64,000 nucleotides of DNA from Rickettsiales bacterium (GTDB lineage: Bacteria; Pseudomonadota; Alphaproteobacteria; Rickettsiales; UBA8987). The translations under genes were made by a program, and so were the position numbers. The notes below the pieces were generated by a model. The model searched no databases. It saw only the letters and a list, made by a program, of their open reading frames with translations, and was not told the origin of the DNA. The DNA lies in contig JAHDCD010000011.1 of the NCBI GenBank assembly GCA_020630095.1, positions 1-64,000 on the forward strand, in the 5' to 3' direction. Below are positions 9,137 to 16,038 of the stretch, one piece after another. Every line of letters begins with the position of its first letter. Positions within the stretch are counted from its first letter, which is position 1.

Positions 9137-9580
9137 ATGGCTCCAAAGAAAAAAGAAATAGGCTCTTTAGTAAAACTTCAGATTCCTGCCGGTAAGGCAA
9201 ACCCTTCACCTCCAGTAGGTCCTGCATTAGGTCAGGCTGGTGTAAACATTATGGAATTCTGTAATGCATTCAATAATGAAACTAAGGAAATGCAAGGCCC
9301 TATCCCTGTAGTTATTACAGTATATACGGATAAGAGCTTTACTTTCGTTAAGAAACTTCCTCCAATGTCATACTTTATTATGCAGGAGTTAAAGTTAAAG
9401 AAAGGTTCAACTGCTCCTGGTTCTAAAGTTGTTGCAAAACTTACAGAGCAACAAATTAAAAACATTGCTGAAAAGAAAATGCCAGACCTAAACGCTTCTA
9501 CATTAGAAGCTGCAATGAAAATGGTTCGTGGCTCTGCTACTTCTATGGGTATCGATGTGCCTGATGATCTAGCTGCTTAG
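9137..9580 (+). CDS. rplK: 50S ribosomal protein L11
   Basis: A 147-residue L11 with the proline-rich N-terminal signature [20 protein letters not shown] (20-39) and the C-terminal rRNA-binding domain containing [21 protein letters not shown]. It forms the GTPase-associated stalk base with 23S rRNA. rplA would normally follow directly. Here a strong terminator comes 12 bases after the stop and rplA is 1.5 kb away. Confidence 0.98.
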   Translation: MAPKKKEIGSLVKLQIPAGKANPSPPVGPALGQAGVNIMEFCNAFNNETKEMQGPIPVVITVYTDKSFTFVKKLPPMSYFIMQELKLKKGSTAPGSKVVAKLTEQQIKNIAEKKMPDLNASTLEAAMKMVRGSATSMGIDVPDDLAA

Positions 9581-9591
9581 GTTTATAAAAT

Positions 9592-9627
9592 AAAGCGGAT
9601 TAGGTCTCATAGCTCTAATCCGCTTTT
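9592..9627 (+). terminator. Rho-independent terminator after rplK
   Basis: A 12-bp perfect stem, AAAGCGGATTAG against CTAATCCGCTTT, with an 11-base loop and a short T-run. It closes transcription between rplK and rplA, which are normally co-transcribed. Confidence 0.85.
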
Positions 9628-9686
9628 AGCTCCAAATCTTTCTTGCACAATTTGATTTATCTCCTTTCCTATTCCATCAACTAAAT

Positions 9687-10001
9687 TTATTGAATGCCCT
9701 TTTTTTGAAGGTCTTCAATTCTTTGCAACTCATCATCACTTAAGTTTACTAAATAATATTGCATTGGCTTTAGGTTTTTTGAGAGTTGATTTAAAACTAA
9801 GGTTTGACCTCTTGGAACATTTTCTTTTTCGTAGGTTGGGAACTCATATTAACCATTAATTTCTTTTTCTTCTTTATTTAGATCATTTAATAAGAAATCT
9901 CGCATGCATCTAGTAGAATGCAGGCCAACTATTAAAAAGTTAGAGTCATCACCTTTTACCACTATTGAGTATCTAAAAGCATTTTGAATAGTATGGTACA
10001 T
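9687..10001 (-). pseudogene. orphan gene interrupted by an in-frame TAA
   Basis: From the ATG at 10001 a frame reads MYHTIQNAFRYSIVVKGDDS and onward for 50 codons to a TAA at 9849-9851. The same frame then continues without a shift (YEFPTYEKENVPRGQTLV and onward) to a second stop at 9687-9689, about 105 codons in all. This looks like one gene broken by a nonsense mutation. The family is not recognised. It shares the 19-base upstream repeat with the gene at 10551-10925. A functional 50-residue peptide is a less likely alternative. Confidence 0.5.
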
Positions 10002-10021
10002 ACTTTAATTCTAGGCTAAAA

Positions 10022-10040
10022 TAGTTAATAAAAGGTTGAT
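10022..10040 (-). promoter_or_regulatory. shared leader repeat, copy 1
   Basis: Read on the minus strand this is ATCAACCTTTTATTAACTA, 21 bases before the ATG of the broken gene. An identical 19-mer stands 21 bases before the gene starting at 10925, and similar AT-rich leaders precede the orphan genes at 12.9-14.6 kb. A promoter or operator role is inferred. Confidence 0.45.
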
Positions 10041-10089
10041 GGATACAAATAAGATAGTGGTTAATGGTATTGCATAATTAGATATTATA

Positions 10090-10497
10090 TTATCTCTCTA
10101 GCGCGCTAATATTTTTAGCACTGGATATATCGTAAAGCTTACGTGCGGCATCTTCTTCAGTTATCCCATCCCTATCTAGAAACATTGGCCTTTTAATTTG
10201 GCCATCTGCTATCATATCCATAACTATTAATGAATCACTTGCTGTTAATTCTACAGAGAAATAACTAACATCATCGCGCCATGCATTTCTTGAACGACTA
10301 TAAACTCTAACTGGTTTGCAATCTACTTCCCAATCATATTCATCTTTCAAAAATCTATTGGCAAAACCTTCTACATATAAGCCGTTGAAAGGTTGGTTGA
10401 TAATTGTAAGGCTTTGATTCTCATGGTTGGGTACAATTAAAGATCCGCTAAAAGCTGATGTTATAAGTGATGAATCTGTATAATGATCAAAATTCAT
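10090..10497 (-). CDS. orphan hypothetical protein
   Basis: A 135-residue acidic soluble protein (MNFDHYTDSSLITSAF at the start) with mixed strand and helix character and no signal peptide, membrane segment or motif I recognise. It lies in the opposite-strand insert that separates rplK from rplA, 53 bases downstream of the gene at 10551-10925 and in the same orientation, so the two may be co-transcribed. The leader TTTATTTAAACTTTATTAAT resembles that of neighbouring orphans. Lineage-specific origin is inferred from position. Confidence 0.5.
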   Translation of the reverse strand: MNFDHYTDSSLITSAFSGSLIVPNHENQSLTIINQPFNGLYVEGFANRFLKDEYDWEVDCKPVRVYSRSRNAWRDDVSYFSVELTASDSLIVMDMIADGQIKRPMFLDRDGITEEDAARKLYDISSAKNISALER

Positions 10498-10550
10498 GAA
10501 TTAAAATTAGAATAAAAAATTAATAAAGTTTAAATAAATTGGCATATGAA

Positions 10551-10925
10551 TTATCGATTTAAAGTACCTCTTTGAGAAGATTTAGGAGCTATAATTGACT
10601 CTGTTATAGCTAGAGCATCTCTGCCTTTCTTTTCTACAAGTTTTAATTCAGGAAGTTCATTCTTTGCTTCTCTGGCCATTATTTCTAGCCCGAGTTCAGT
10701 TGGCACAGGAAAACTATGCAATCTACCAAATATCCTGTCGCCACAGCCATCTGTAAATATAAAGTTTTCAGACTTTCTTTTAGCTATATCTATTCCATGG
10801 TCCTTCAAGAAGGCTTCAGCCATACTAAGGCGGTCATCTCTAGAGATAATCATAAAATCGGCATTTGCTTCATCATGGGCAAAAATTGCCCCTTGAAGTC
10901 TAACATCTCTTTTAAAATCAGCCAT
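10551..10925 (-). CDS. orphan hypothetical protein
   Basis: A 124-residue protein beginning MADFKRDVRLQGAIFAHDEA, with a short basic stretch (IDIAKRKSENF) and a polar C-terminus. There is no recognisable domain, signal or membrane segment. The start at 10925 has the 19-base leader repeat just upstream. It is the first gene of the minus-strand pair inserted between rplK and rplA and faces away from rplA, so its promoter shares the intergenic region with the rplA promoter. Confidence 0.5.
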   Translation of the reverse strand: MADFKRDVRLQGAIFAHDEANADFMIISRDDRLSMAEAFLKDHGIDIAKRKSENFIFTDGCGDRIFGRLHSFPVPTELGLEIMAREAKNELPELKLVEKKGRDALAITESIIAPKSSQRGTLNR

Positions 10926-10945
10926 AATGATATATTACATCTAAC

Positions 10946-10964
10946 TAGTTAATAAAAGGTTGAT
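10946..10964 (-). promoter_or_regulatory. shared leader repeat, copy 2
   Basis: Identical to the 19-mer at 10022-10040. On the minus strand it is preceded by TTTGCATTT and lies 21 bases before the ATG at 10925. It also lies upstream of rplA on the other strand. Confidence 0.45.
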
Positions 10965-11065
10965 AAATGCAAATTAGTAGTTTATAAGTCATGGCGTTAA
11001 CTTAGGAGAGTAAGTAATTTACATTAAGTAAATAGAAAGCTCGCCCGAACTAAGAGAGATTAAAT

Positions 11066-11782
11066 ATGCCAGCAGAAAAGCAAAAATATACAAATTCAAA
11101 GCGTATCCGCGCTATTAAAGAAAATTTCAGCAGAGAAGAGGCAAAATCTGCTAATGCAGCAGTGGAGTTAGCAAAAACTAGCGCTACTAGTAAATTCGAT
11201 GAGTCAATTGACATAGCGATCCACCTTAGTGTTGATCCTCGTCAGGCTGATCAAAACATAAGAAAAGTTGTAACATTACCAAACGGTACGGGTAAAGACG
11301 TTAAAGTGGCCTGCATAGTATCTGATGATAAAACATCAGAAGCTAAGACTGCCGGTGCTGATATCGTAGGTGGTGAAGAGCTTATTGACCAAATTGCTAA
11401 AGACGGCGGTATTGATGCTGGCAAGGTAGTTGCTACCCCAGACATGATGCCAAAGCTTGGTAAGATTGCCAGAATTTTAGGACCTAAAGGTTTAATGCCT
11501 AATCCTAAACTTGGTACTGTTACTGAAGATGTAGCAAATGCGGTTAAAGAAGCGAAAGCCGGTCAGGTTGAATTAAGAGCTGACAAAAACGGCGTTATCC
11601 ACTCTACAATCGGCAAGGCAAGTTTCGATGCAGCAAAACTGCAAGAAAACTTCAAGTTCGTAATTTCCACATTAACTGAAGCAAAACCTAAATCTGTAAA
11701 AGGTAAATATTATAAGAGCATCTTCGTTTCATCTACTATGGGCCCAAGCCAATTAGTAGCTGATGAAACTCAAGCTGCTTAA
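11066..11782 (+). CDS. rplA: 50S ribosomal protein L1
   Basis: A 238-residue L1, full length, with the family segments MPKLGKIARILGPKGLMPNP (128-147), the GTVTEDV stretch, and the C-terminal KGKYYKSIFVSSTMGPS. It forms the mobile L1 stalk and usually autoregulates its operon. A purine-rich ribosome site (AAGAGAG) precedes the ATG. Because rplK is cut off by a terminator, this gene must have its own promoter in 10965-11065. Confidence 0.98.
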   Translation: MPAEKQKYTNSKRIRAIKENFSREEAKSANAAVELAKTSATSKFDESIDIAIHLSVDPRQADQNIRKVVTLPNGTGKDVKVACIVSDDKTSEAKTAGADIVGGEELIDQIAKDGGIDAGKVVATPDMMPKLGKIARILGPKGLMPNPKLGTVTEDVANAVKEAKAGQVELRADKNGVIHSTIGKASFDAAKLQENFKFVISTLTEAKPKSVKGKYYKSIFVSSTMGPSQLVADETQAA

Positions 11783-11811
11783 TATAATATAGGTTGTAAC
11801 AGAAGAATTAA

Positions 11812-11860
11812 CCTAAGCATAAGCGAAAGCTTTGCTTAAAACCCTATGCATATAGGAGAA
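11812..11860 (+). promoter_or_regulatory. putative L10 autoregulatory leader
   Basis: The rplJ leader can fold into an outer stem GCATA/TATGC (11817-11821 with 11845-11849) around an inner GAAA tetraloop hairpin (AAGC-GAAA-GCTT, 11821-11832) with an internal loop, and then the ribosome site ATAGGAG. Position and nested form fit the ribosomal L10 leader that binds L10(L12)4. The specific kink-turn was not confirmed. Confidence 0.45.
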
Positions 11861-11865
11861 AAATA

Positions 11866-12381
11866 ATGAACAGAGAACAAAAGCAACAAGCTGTACAAAA
11901 CGTAAAAGAAATTTGTGAAAGCTCTACTACTATCATCGTAGCTCATAACCATGGTCTTACGGCGGATAGTTCTTTCACTTTAAGAAACAAGGCTAGAGAA
12001 TCAGGTGCTTCGGTACAGGTTTCTAAGAATACATTAACTAAAATTGCTGCCCAAGGCACTGATTTTGAAGGTTTAAAAGATATTCTTACTGGCCCTACAG
12101 TGCTAATTTACTCGGACGATGCTGTATCTCCGGCTAAAGTAGCTAATGACTTCGCTAAAGAAAATGAAGATAAATTTACAGTTCTTGGCGGAGCATTCGG
12201 AACTCAGATTCTTGACGTTGCAGGCGTTTCGCAATTAGCGAACACTCCATCTGTTGATGAATCTCGTGCTAAAATTGTTGGTCTTCTTACTGCTGGTGCA
12301 GCTAAGCTTGTTGGTGTACTTCAAGCTCCTGCTCAGAACGTGGTTGGTGTTCTTAACGCTAAAGCTGAGAAGGGCGAATAA
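11866..12381 (+). CDS. rplJ: 50S ribosomal protein L10
   Basis: A 171-residue L10, which anchors the L7/L12 dimers to the stalk base. It opens MNREQKQQAVQNVKEICESS and has the conserved VSKNTL segment followed by an Ala-rich C-terminal helix (VGLLTAGAAKLVGVLQAPAQ) that binds L12. A clear ribosome site (AGGAG) precedes the ATG. It is followed 54 bases later by rplL. Confidence 0.97.
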   Translation: MNREQKQQAVQNVKEICESSTTIIVAHNHGLTADSSFTLRNKARESGASVQVSKNTLTKIAAQGTDFEGLKDILTGPTVLIYSDDAVSPAKVANDFAKENEDKFTVLGGAFGTQILDVAGVSQLANTPSVDESRAKIVGLLTAGAAKLVGVLQAPAQNVVGVLNAKAEKGE

Positions 12382-12435
12382 TAAATTTAACTTATAAAAC
12401 TTAACAAAACTAAAATAACTTAACGGAGTATTAAA

Positions 12436-12807
12436 ATGGCTGATTTAGATAAAATTATAAAAGACTTGTCGGAACTTACAGTAATGGAAGCTGCTGACTT
12501 AGCAAAGAAATTAGAAGAGGAGTGGGGCGTTACTGCTGCCGCTGCTGTTGCTGCTGCACCTGCCGCTGCTGCTGGTGGTGAAGCTGCTGCTGAAAAAGAC
12601 GAATTTGATGTAATCTTAGTTGCTGCTGGTGACAAGAAGATCAACGTAATTAAAGAAGTTCGTGGTATTACTGGTTTAGGCTTAAAAGAAGCTAAAGACT
12701 TAGTAGAAGCTGGCGGTAAAGCAGTTAAAGAAGGTGCATCTAAAGACGAAGCTAACGAAATCAAAGAGAAGTTAGAAGCGGCTGGTGCAACTATCGAACT
12801 TAAATAG
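12436..12807 (+). CDS. rplL: 50S ribosomal protein L7/L12
   Basis: A 123-residue L7/L12: N-terminal dimerisation helices ([20 protein letters not shown]), an Ala/Gly-rich hinge (33-51) and the factor-binding C-terminal domain with [20 protein letters not shown]. It recruits translation GTPases. GGAG lies eight bases before the ATG. Two hairpins follow and rpoB, its usual downstream neighbour, is absent. Confidence 0.98.
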   Translation: MADLDKIIKDLSELTVMEAADLAKKLEEEWGVTAAAAVAAAPAAAAGGEAAAEKDEFDVILVAAGDKKINVIKEVRGITGLGLKEAKDLVEAGGKAVKEGASKDEANEIKEKLEAAGATIELK

Positions 12808-12815
12808 TGACATAA

Positions 12816-12840
12816 GTCATCCCCGCGTAGGGTGGGGATC
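12816..12840 (+). repeat. partial GTCAT palindromic repeat
   Basis: GTCATCCCCGCGTAGGGTGG plus five bases, forming an ATCCCC/GGGGAT hairpin. It is a short, diverged member of the dispersed palindrome family found at 35.7, 41.9, 43.0 and 43.9 kb, sitting just after rplL. Confidence 0.6.
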
Positions 12841-12858
12841 TTATCAATTCTATAAATT

Positions 12859-12894
12859 AAAGGCGTTCCATATTATTGTAGGGGGCGCCTTTTT
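12859..12894 (+). terminator. Rho-independent terminator after rplL
   Basis: The stem AAAGGCG/CGCCTTT is followed by a T-rich tract. It ends the rplA-rplJ-rplL transcript, confirming that rpoBC is not part of this operon here. Confidence 0.8.
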
Positions 12895-12898
12895 CATT

Positions 12899-12939
12899 TT
12901 CTTAACAATTTATCAATCTTTTATGTTTAAAATCTAGTT
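12899..12939 (+). promoter_or_regulatory. shared leader of orphan genes, copy 3
   Basis: The sequence begins CTTAACAATTTATCAATCTT and ends at the ATG at 12940. Near-identical openings (CTTAACAATTTATAAAC) stand about 40 bases before the starts at 13825 and 14627. It is probably a promoter plus short leader, which is inferred from the recurrence and fixed spacing. Confidence 0.5.
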
Positions 12940-13752
12940 ATGATTTATTCCCAAAAAGAAACATCTGAGATGATTTTCTCAGAAGGAGGGTTGTTATCAA
13001 AGATAACAAAAAGGATGACATCTCATGACGTTAATGAAAATAGAGTTGATATGTATGAAAAATGTTATGATTAGAATGATGAATTCATAAACTTACTAAA
13101 AGAGGAAAGAGGTGATTTAGAAGTTATGTCAGTAGAAGCTGACGGTCATGTTTTTATATTAATTCCCACAAAAGATAAAGGTTGGCAAGTGCTGGATTTA
13201 ACTTTTGGTCAACTAGTTTTAATGGCAGAGATGAAGCATGAGTTTCATGATTGTGAAATTCAACAGGGAGTTTTCTTTGGAGGAGATGATGACTTTAAAG
13301 GTGTATTAAACTTAGCTCAAGAAAACTTTACTAAGGATGCCAATAGAGCAATATATTCAAACATTGTAGATAGATTGGATATATCCGATCAAGATAAGAA
13401 AGAATTAAAAGAAGACGGGCTATCAGATAGCGCGTATGCGTATTATGTTGGGAGACATATACTTAAAAGCCCCAATTCCTTTAATGCATTTAATGAGCCC
13501 GTTATAAATATTGGTTACGGAGCTATTATTGAAAGGGAAGAGCCTGATAATAGGAAGGGAGAATATATCTCAAATGTTTTGAAAATAAGATCTAAAGAAT
13601 TAATTAAAAGTCCTGTCCCTGGTTTGGATGGGTTAGTTAGTTTAGAGGTTATAGCAGAGAGTTATCCTGAGTATTTTGAATCTACGGCTTCTCAAATGAG
13701 GCCGGAATCTAGTAAACTTAATATAATTAGTGACGTTGTTGAGATAGAATAA
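12940..13752 (+). pseudogene. Cys-His-Asp (papain/transglutaminase-like) orphan, broken by TAG
   Basis: From the ATG at 12940 the frame runs 44 codons (MIYSQKETSEMIFSEGG and onward, ending KCYD), meets a TAG at 13072-13074, and continues in the same frame to 13752. The downstream part alone is open from 13126 (208 residues). It is a paralogue of the protein at 14627: GHVFILIP, VLDLTFGQLV and QQGVFFGG align with GHAKNLVD, FLDYTMGQAV and ENGVFFGT there. Cys42, His70 and an Asp about 15 residues later have the spacing of the intact copy, so the stop separates the presumed nucleophile from His and Asp. Amber readthrough cannot be excluded. Confidence 0.6.
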
Positions 13753-13785
13753 CATTCTAAACAATCATAGTTTAAGAGAATAAAT

Positions 13786-13824
13786 CTTAACAATTTATAA
13801 ACATTTTTATATTAAACTTCAAAA
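13786..13824 (+). promoter_or_regulatory. shared leader of orphan genes, copy 4
   Basis: CTTAACAATTTATAAACATT followed by TTTATATTAAACTTC, ending directly before the ATG of the remnant at 13825. It repeats the leaders at 12899 and 14586. Confidence 0.5.
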
Positions 13825-13981
13825 ATGGCTATTTATACTAAAGAAGAAATTTAAAAATTTTGATAAATTCATAGCAGATAAGATTGGGACGCACTTTCCC
13901 CCTAATGATAAAAAAGTAGAGACTTATAATGCCAACCAAAAAAATCTGAAAAAACAGGACATCCTAATGCAGATAAATTAA
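13825..13981 (+). pseudogene. short frameshifted orphan remnant
   Basis: An ATG after the shared leader opens MAIYTKEEI and stops at once. A one-base shift in the A/T run gives KNFDKFIADKIGTHFPPNDK and onward to a TAA at 13979-13981. It is probably the 5' part of a decayed gene of the same orphan set. No family is recognised. Confidence 0.4.
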
Positions 13982-14012
13982 CCCAAGTTCATGGTAAAAT
14001 AAAAAGCACATA

Positions 14013-14600
14013 ATGATATTATCAAAGGAAATATATAGCGGAATATCGGTTACATTAACTGTAATAGGCTTTGCTATTTTTATATACACGATCTTGCGGG
14101 GCAAAAGTAGACCTCATTTTTTCTCTTGGGCTATATGGGCCATAATAACTAGCACTGCATTTTTGGCTCAGTTACAAAATGGCGCGGGGGTAGGCTCTAT
14201 ACCTACAGGCGTTTCTGCGTTCATGTGCATAGTGATAAGCATACTTGCCTATATAAAAATTAAGGACATAGTTATATATAAATCTGATTGGGTATGCTTC
14301 TGCCTAGCGCTTAGCTCAATTATAATTTGGCTATTAACATCTACGCCTATTTACTCAATTATATTGCTAATATTAATCAATGGCTTTGCCTGCCTGCCAA
14401 CCTTAAGAAAGGTGTGGAATATGCCTTACAGCGAAAATCTTTCATTCCATTGCGTATATGTAATAAGAGGCATTGCCTTACAGCTTTCAATAGAAAATTA
14501 TAATTTTATTACAGTAGCATTCCCTGCATCAGTTTTAATTTTAACTGTAATCTTTATATTCTTAATTTTATACAGAAGGGCAAATCTTAACAATTTATAA
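14013..14600 (+). CDS. multi-span membrane protein, PQ-loop-like
   Basis: A 195-residue protein with six or seven hydrophobic helices separated by short loops, including RGKSRPHFFSWAIWAI near residue 29 and LPTLRKVWNMPYSENLSFH near residue 128. The paired loop positions with proline and Trp resemble small PQ-loop/SWEET-type proteins, but no classical PQ pair is seen, so this is a weak comparison. Its last residues and stop codon (RANLNNL) are encoded by the shared CTTAACAATTTATAA leader of the next gene. No partner function is evident. Confidence 0.55.
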   Translation: MILSKEIYSGISVTLTVIGFAIFIYTILRGKSRPHFFSWAIWAIITSTAFLAQLQNGAGVGSIPTGVSAFMCIVISILAYIKIKDIVIYKSDWVCFCLALSSIIIWLLTSTPIYSIILLILINGFACLPTLRKVWNMPYSENLSFHCVYVIRGIALQLSIENYNFITVAFPASVLILTVIFIFLILYRRANLNNL

Positions 14601-14626
14601 ACCATTTATATGTAATAATTACCTAA
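14586..14626 (+). promoter_or_regulatory. shared leader of orphan genes, copy 5
   Basis: CTTAACAATTTATAAACCAT followed by TTATATGTAATAATTACC. It begins inside the 3' end of the preceding gene and leads to the GTG at 14627. TATGTAATAAT could serve as an extended -10. The leader of the gene at 22517 carries a matching TGTGTAATAATTGC. Confidence 0.5.
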
Positions 14627-15421
14627 GTGGTTTTTAGAAAAAATACTCCTGAAGAAATTTGGAAACAGATAAAAGCATATCCTGGAGAAAGTTTTAATGC
14701 AGGAAGTAATGATAGTTTTTTTATACCTAGTATAGAAAATGCTGCGGGTAAGCAAGATGCTTTATTTAGATCATGCCATGCCGCTTCAGCATCCTTGGGT
14801 GTATATTTGTCAAATAAAACAGGCATAACATCCGGTATAGCGCAGGTATATTCAAATGGTCACGCTAAAAACTTGGTAGATACCACCGAGGGGATATATT
14901 TTCTTGATTATACAATGGGGCAGGCTGTAATCGGAGAGCCTAATAAAAATGTAATTAAAGAAGATTTTTATTTTGAAAACGGAGTATTCTTTGGCACTCC
15001 AAAAGCTCATAAAGAAATTATGAAATGTGCCTTTCAAGGTTCATCTAAAGATGAATATAAACAAAAAATGTTTTTATTATCAGGTGCAGTTGGTGATAAT
15101 TTTTCAGCATTAAAAACGGATGCTTCATCTTTAAGAATTTTATCTAGAGCTGATGAATTAACTTCAAACGATGTAGTATTAACTCCATTTTACAAGAAGA
15201 GTAGTTTAGAGGATCAGCTAACATTATCAGATCCTACAAGAACTTTATATATATTTCAGGAGTTGGATAGATTTAGAGTCTCTATGGATTTATCAGATGA
15301 GTTTTCTAATCAGCATTCAAAATTTTCTATAAGGCAAAGCAGAGTCTTGCAGATAGATAGTCCAAGCCCCAATGCATCACAAATTTATGAGCAGGCAATG
15401 ATAAACCTTACTCAGACTTAA
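14627..15421 (+). CDS. orphan protein with Cys-His-Asp papain/transglutaminase-like core
   Basis: A 264-residue protein with a GTG start placed by the upstream shared leader. Three segments suggest a papain- or transglutaminase-fold catalytic core: Cys50 in LFRSCHAASASLG, His79 in SNGHAKNLV and Asp94 in IYFLDYTMG. A conserved ENGVFFGT follows. The order Cys, His, Asp and the D-x-T after the Asp match transglutaminase-like enzymes. This is pattern reasoning, not a profile hit. No signal peptide is visible. The broken gene at 12940 is its paralogue. A secreted or host-directed role is possible in a host-associated organism but not shown. Confidence 0.55.
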   Translation: MVFRKNTPEEIWKQIKAYPGESFNAGSNDSFFIPSIENAAGKQDALFRSCHAASASLGVYLSNKTGITSGIAQVYSNGHAKNLVDTTEGIYFLDYTMGQAVIGEPNKNVIKEDFYFENGVFFGTPKAHKEIMKCAFQGSSKDEYKQKMFLLSGAVGDNFSALKTDASSLRILSRADELTSNDVVLTPFYKKSSLEDQLTLSDPTRTLYIFQELDRFRVSMDLSDEFSNQHSKFSIRQSRVLQIDSPSPNASQIYEQAMINLTQT

Positions 15422-15435
15422 GTTTCTCTTCTTAA

Positions 15436-15573
15436 TATAGTAAATTCTAATTTATAGCGTGCTAAAGCTGAAAATTAAATTTGCTATCAACAAAATCTTT
15501 AGCTTTTGTTGCACCGCGTAGCGAGTGTATCTAAATTGCATCGTGAATACGATGTAATTTAGAAAAGACTATA
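15436..15573. repeat. TATAGT...ACTATA element, copy A
   Basis: 138 bp beginning TATAGTAAATTCTAATTTA and ending TTAGAAAAGACTATA. Inside are an internal TTTGCTATC, a hairpin around CTAAAGCTG/CTTTAGCTT and a GC-rich GCGTAGCGAG core. The termini match copies B (15618), C (21370) and D (46767). No coding capacity is seen. The 15422-16038 gap holds only this copy, copy B and the topA 3' element. Confidence 0.7.
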
Positions 15574-15617
15574 AAGAGCCACTTCCTATAAAGAAAAAAT
15601 GCATTACTTTTATGTTG

Positions 15618-15758
15618 TATAGTTATTCAGAATAAAAACCCACAGGTTCGTTTGTAATAACTATCAAAGCAAGCTTGAGCTTGCTTTGCATGCACGAGCT
15701 TAAGCGAATACAGTGAATCACAATAAGTTCTAGCAGGAACTTATTGTAAAAGACTATA
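15618..15758. repeat. TATAGT...ACTATA element, copy B
   Basis: 141 bp beginning TATAGTTATTCAGAATAAAA, with the internal marker TAACTATC, a strong hairpin AAAGCAAGC/GCTTGCTTT, a second stem AATAAGTTC/GGAACTTATT and the end TAAAAGACTATA. It lies 44 bp after copy A in the same orientation. Confidence 0.7.
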
Positions 15759-15833
15759 ATAGTGAATCAGTAGTAGAGTTTATATATCTAGATATGGTAT
15801 GTCTATTTTTCTAGGTTATAAATTTATAGAAAA

Positions 15834-16038
15834 AAAGCTTAAGAAACTTTTTAAAAATGACGTTTTTTATGCAAAAAACTAATGAAATTAGACGTTATTT
15901 TGTCAGTATAACAGGCTTGTAATAAAAATTATCATTGAAATATAAGGCTTTTTACTATTGCTGGCATAAAGAAATGTTTTTTCTAACAATCTGGGTTTAT
16001 TGGTTTTCTCTATAATATGGAAAATCAATATATAGTGG
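15834..16038 (-). other. 3'-flank AT-rich element downstream of topA
   Basis: Read in the topA direction this begins right after the topA stop and contains CCTTATATTTCAAT (15947 to 15934, 91 bases past the stop) followed by GTTTTTTGCATAAAAAACG. The same ordered blocks follow merR and kdsA at nearly the same distance. It may be a 3' UTR element or a dispersed repeat. No ORF is present. Confidence 0.5.

Noticed and set aside
13072-13074. Programmed amber recoding (selenocysteine/pyrrolysine-like)
   Set aside because: TAG rather than TGA, no downstream hairpin recognised, and neighbouring orphan genes are also broken by TAA and frameshift, so decay is simpler.
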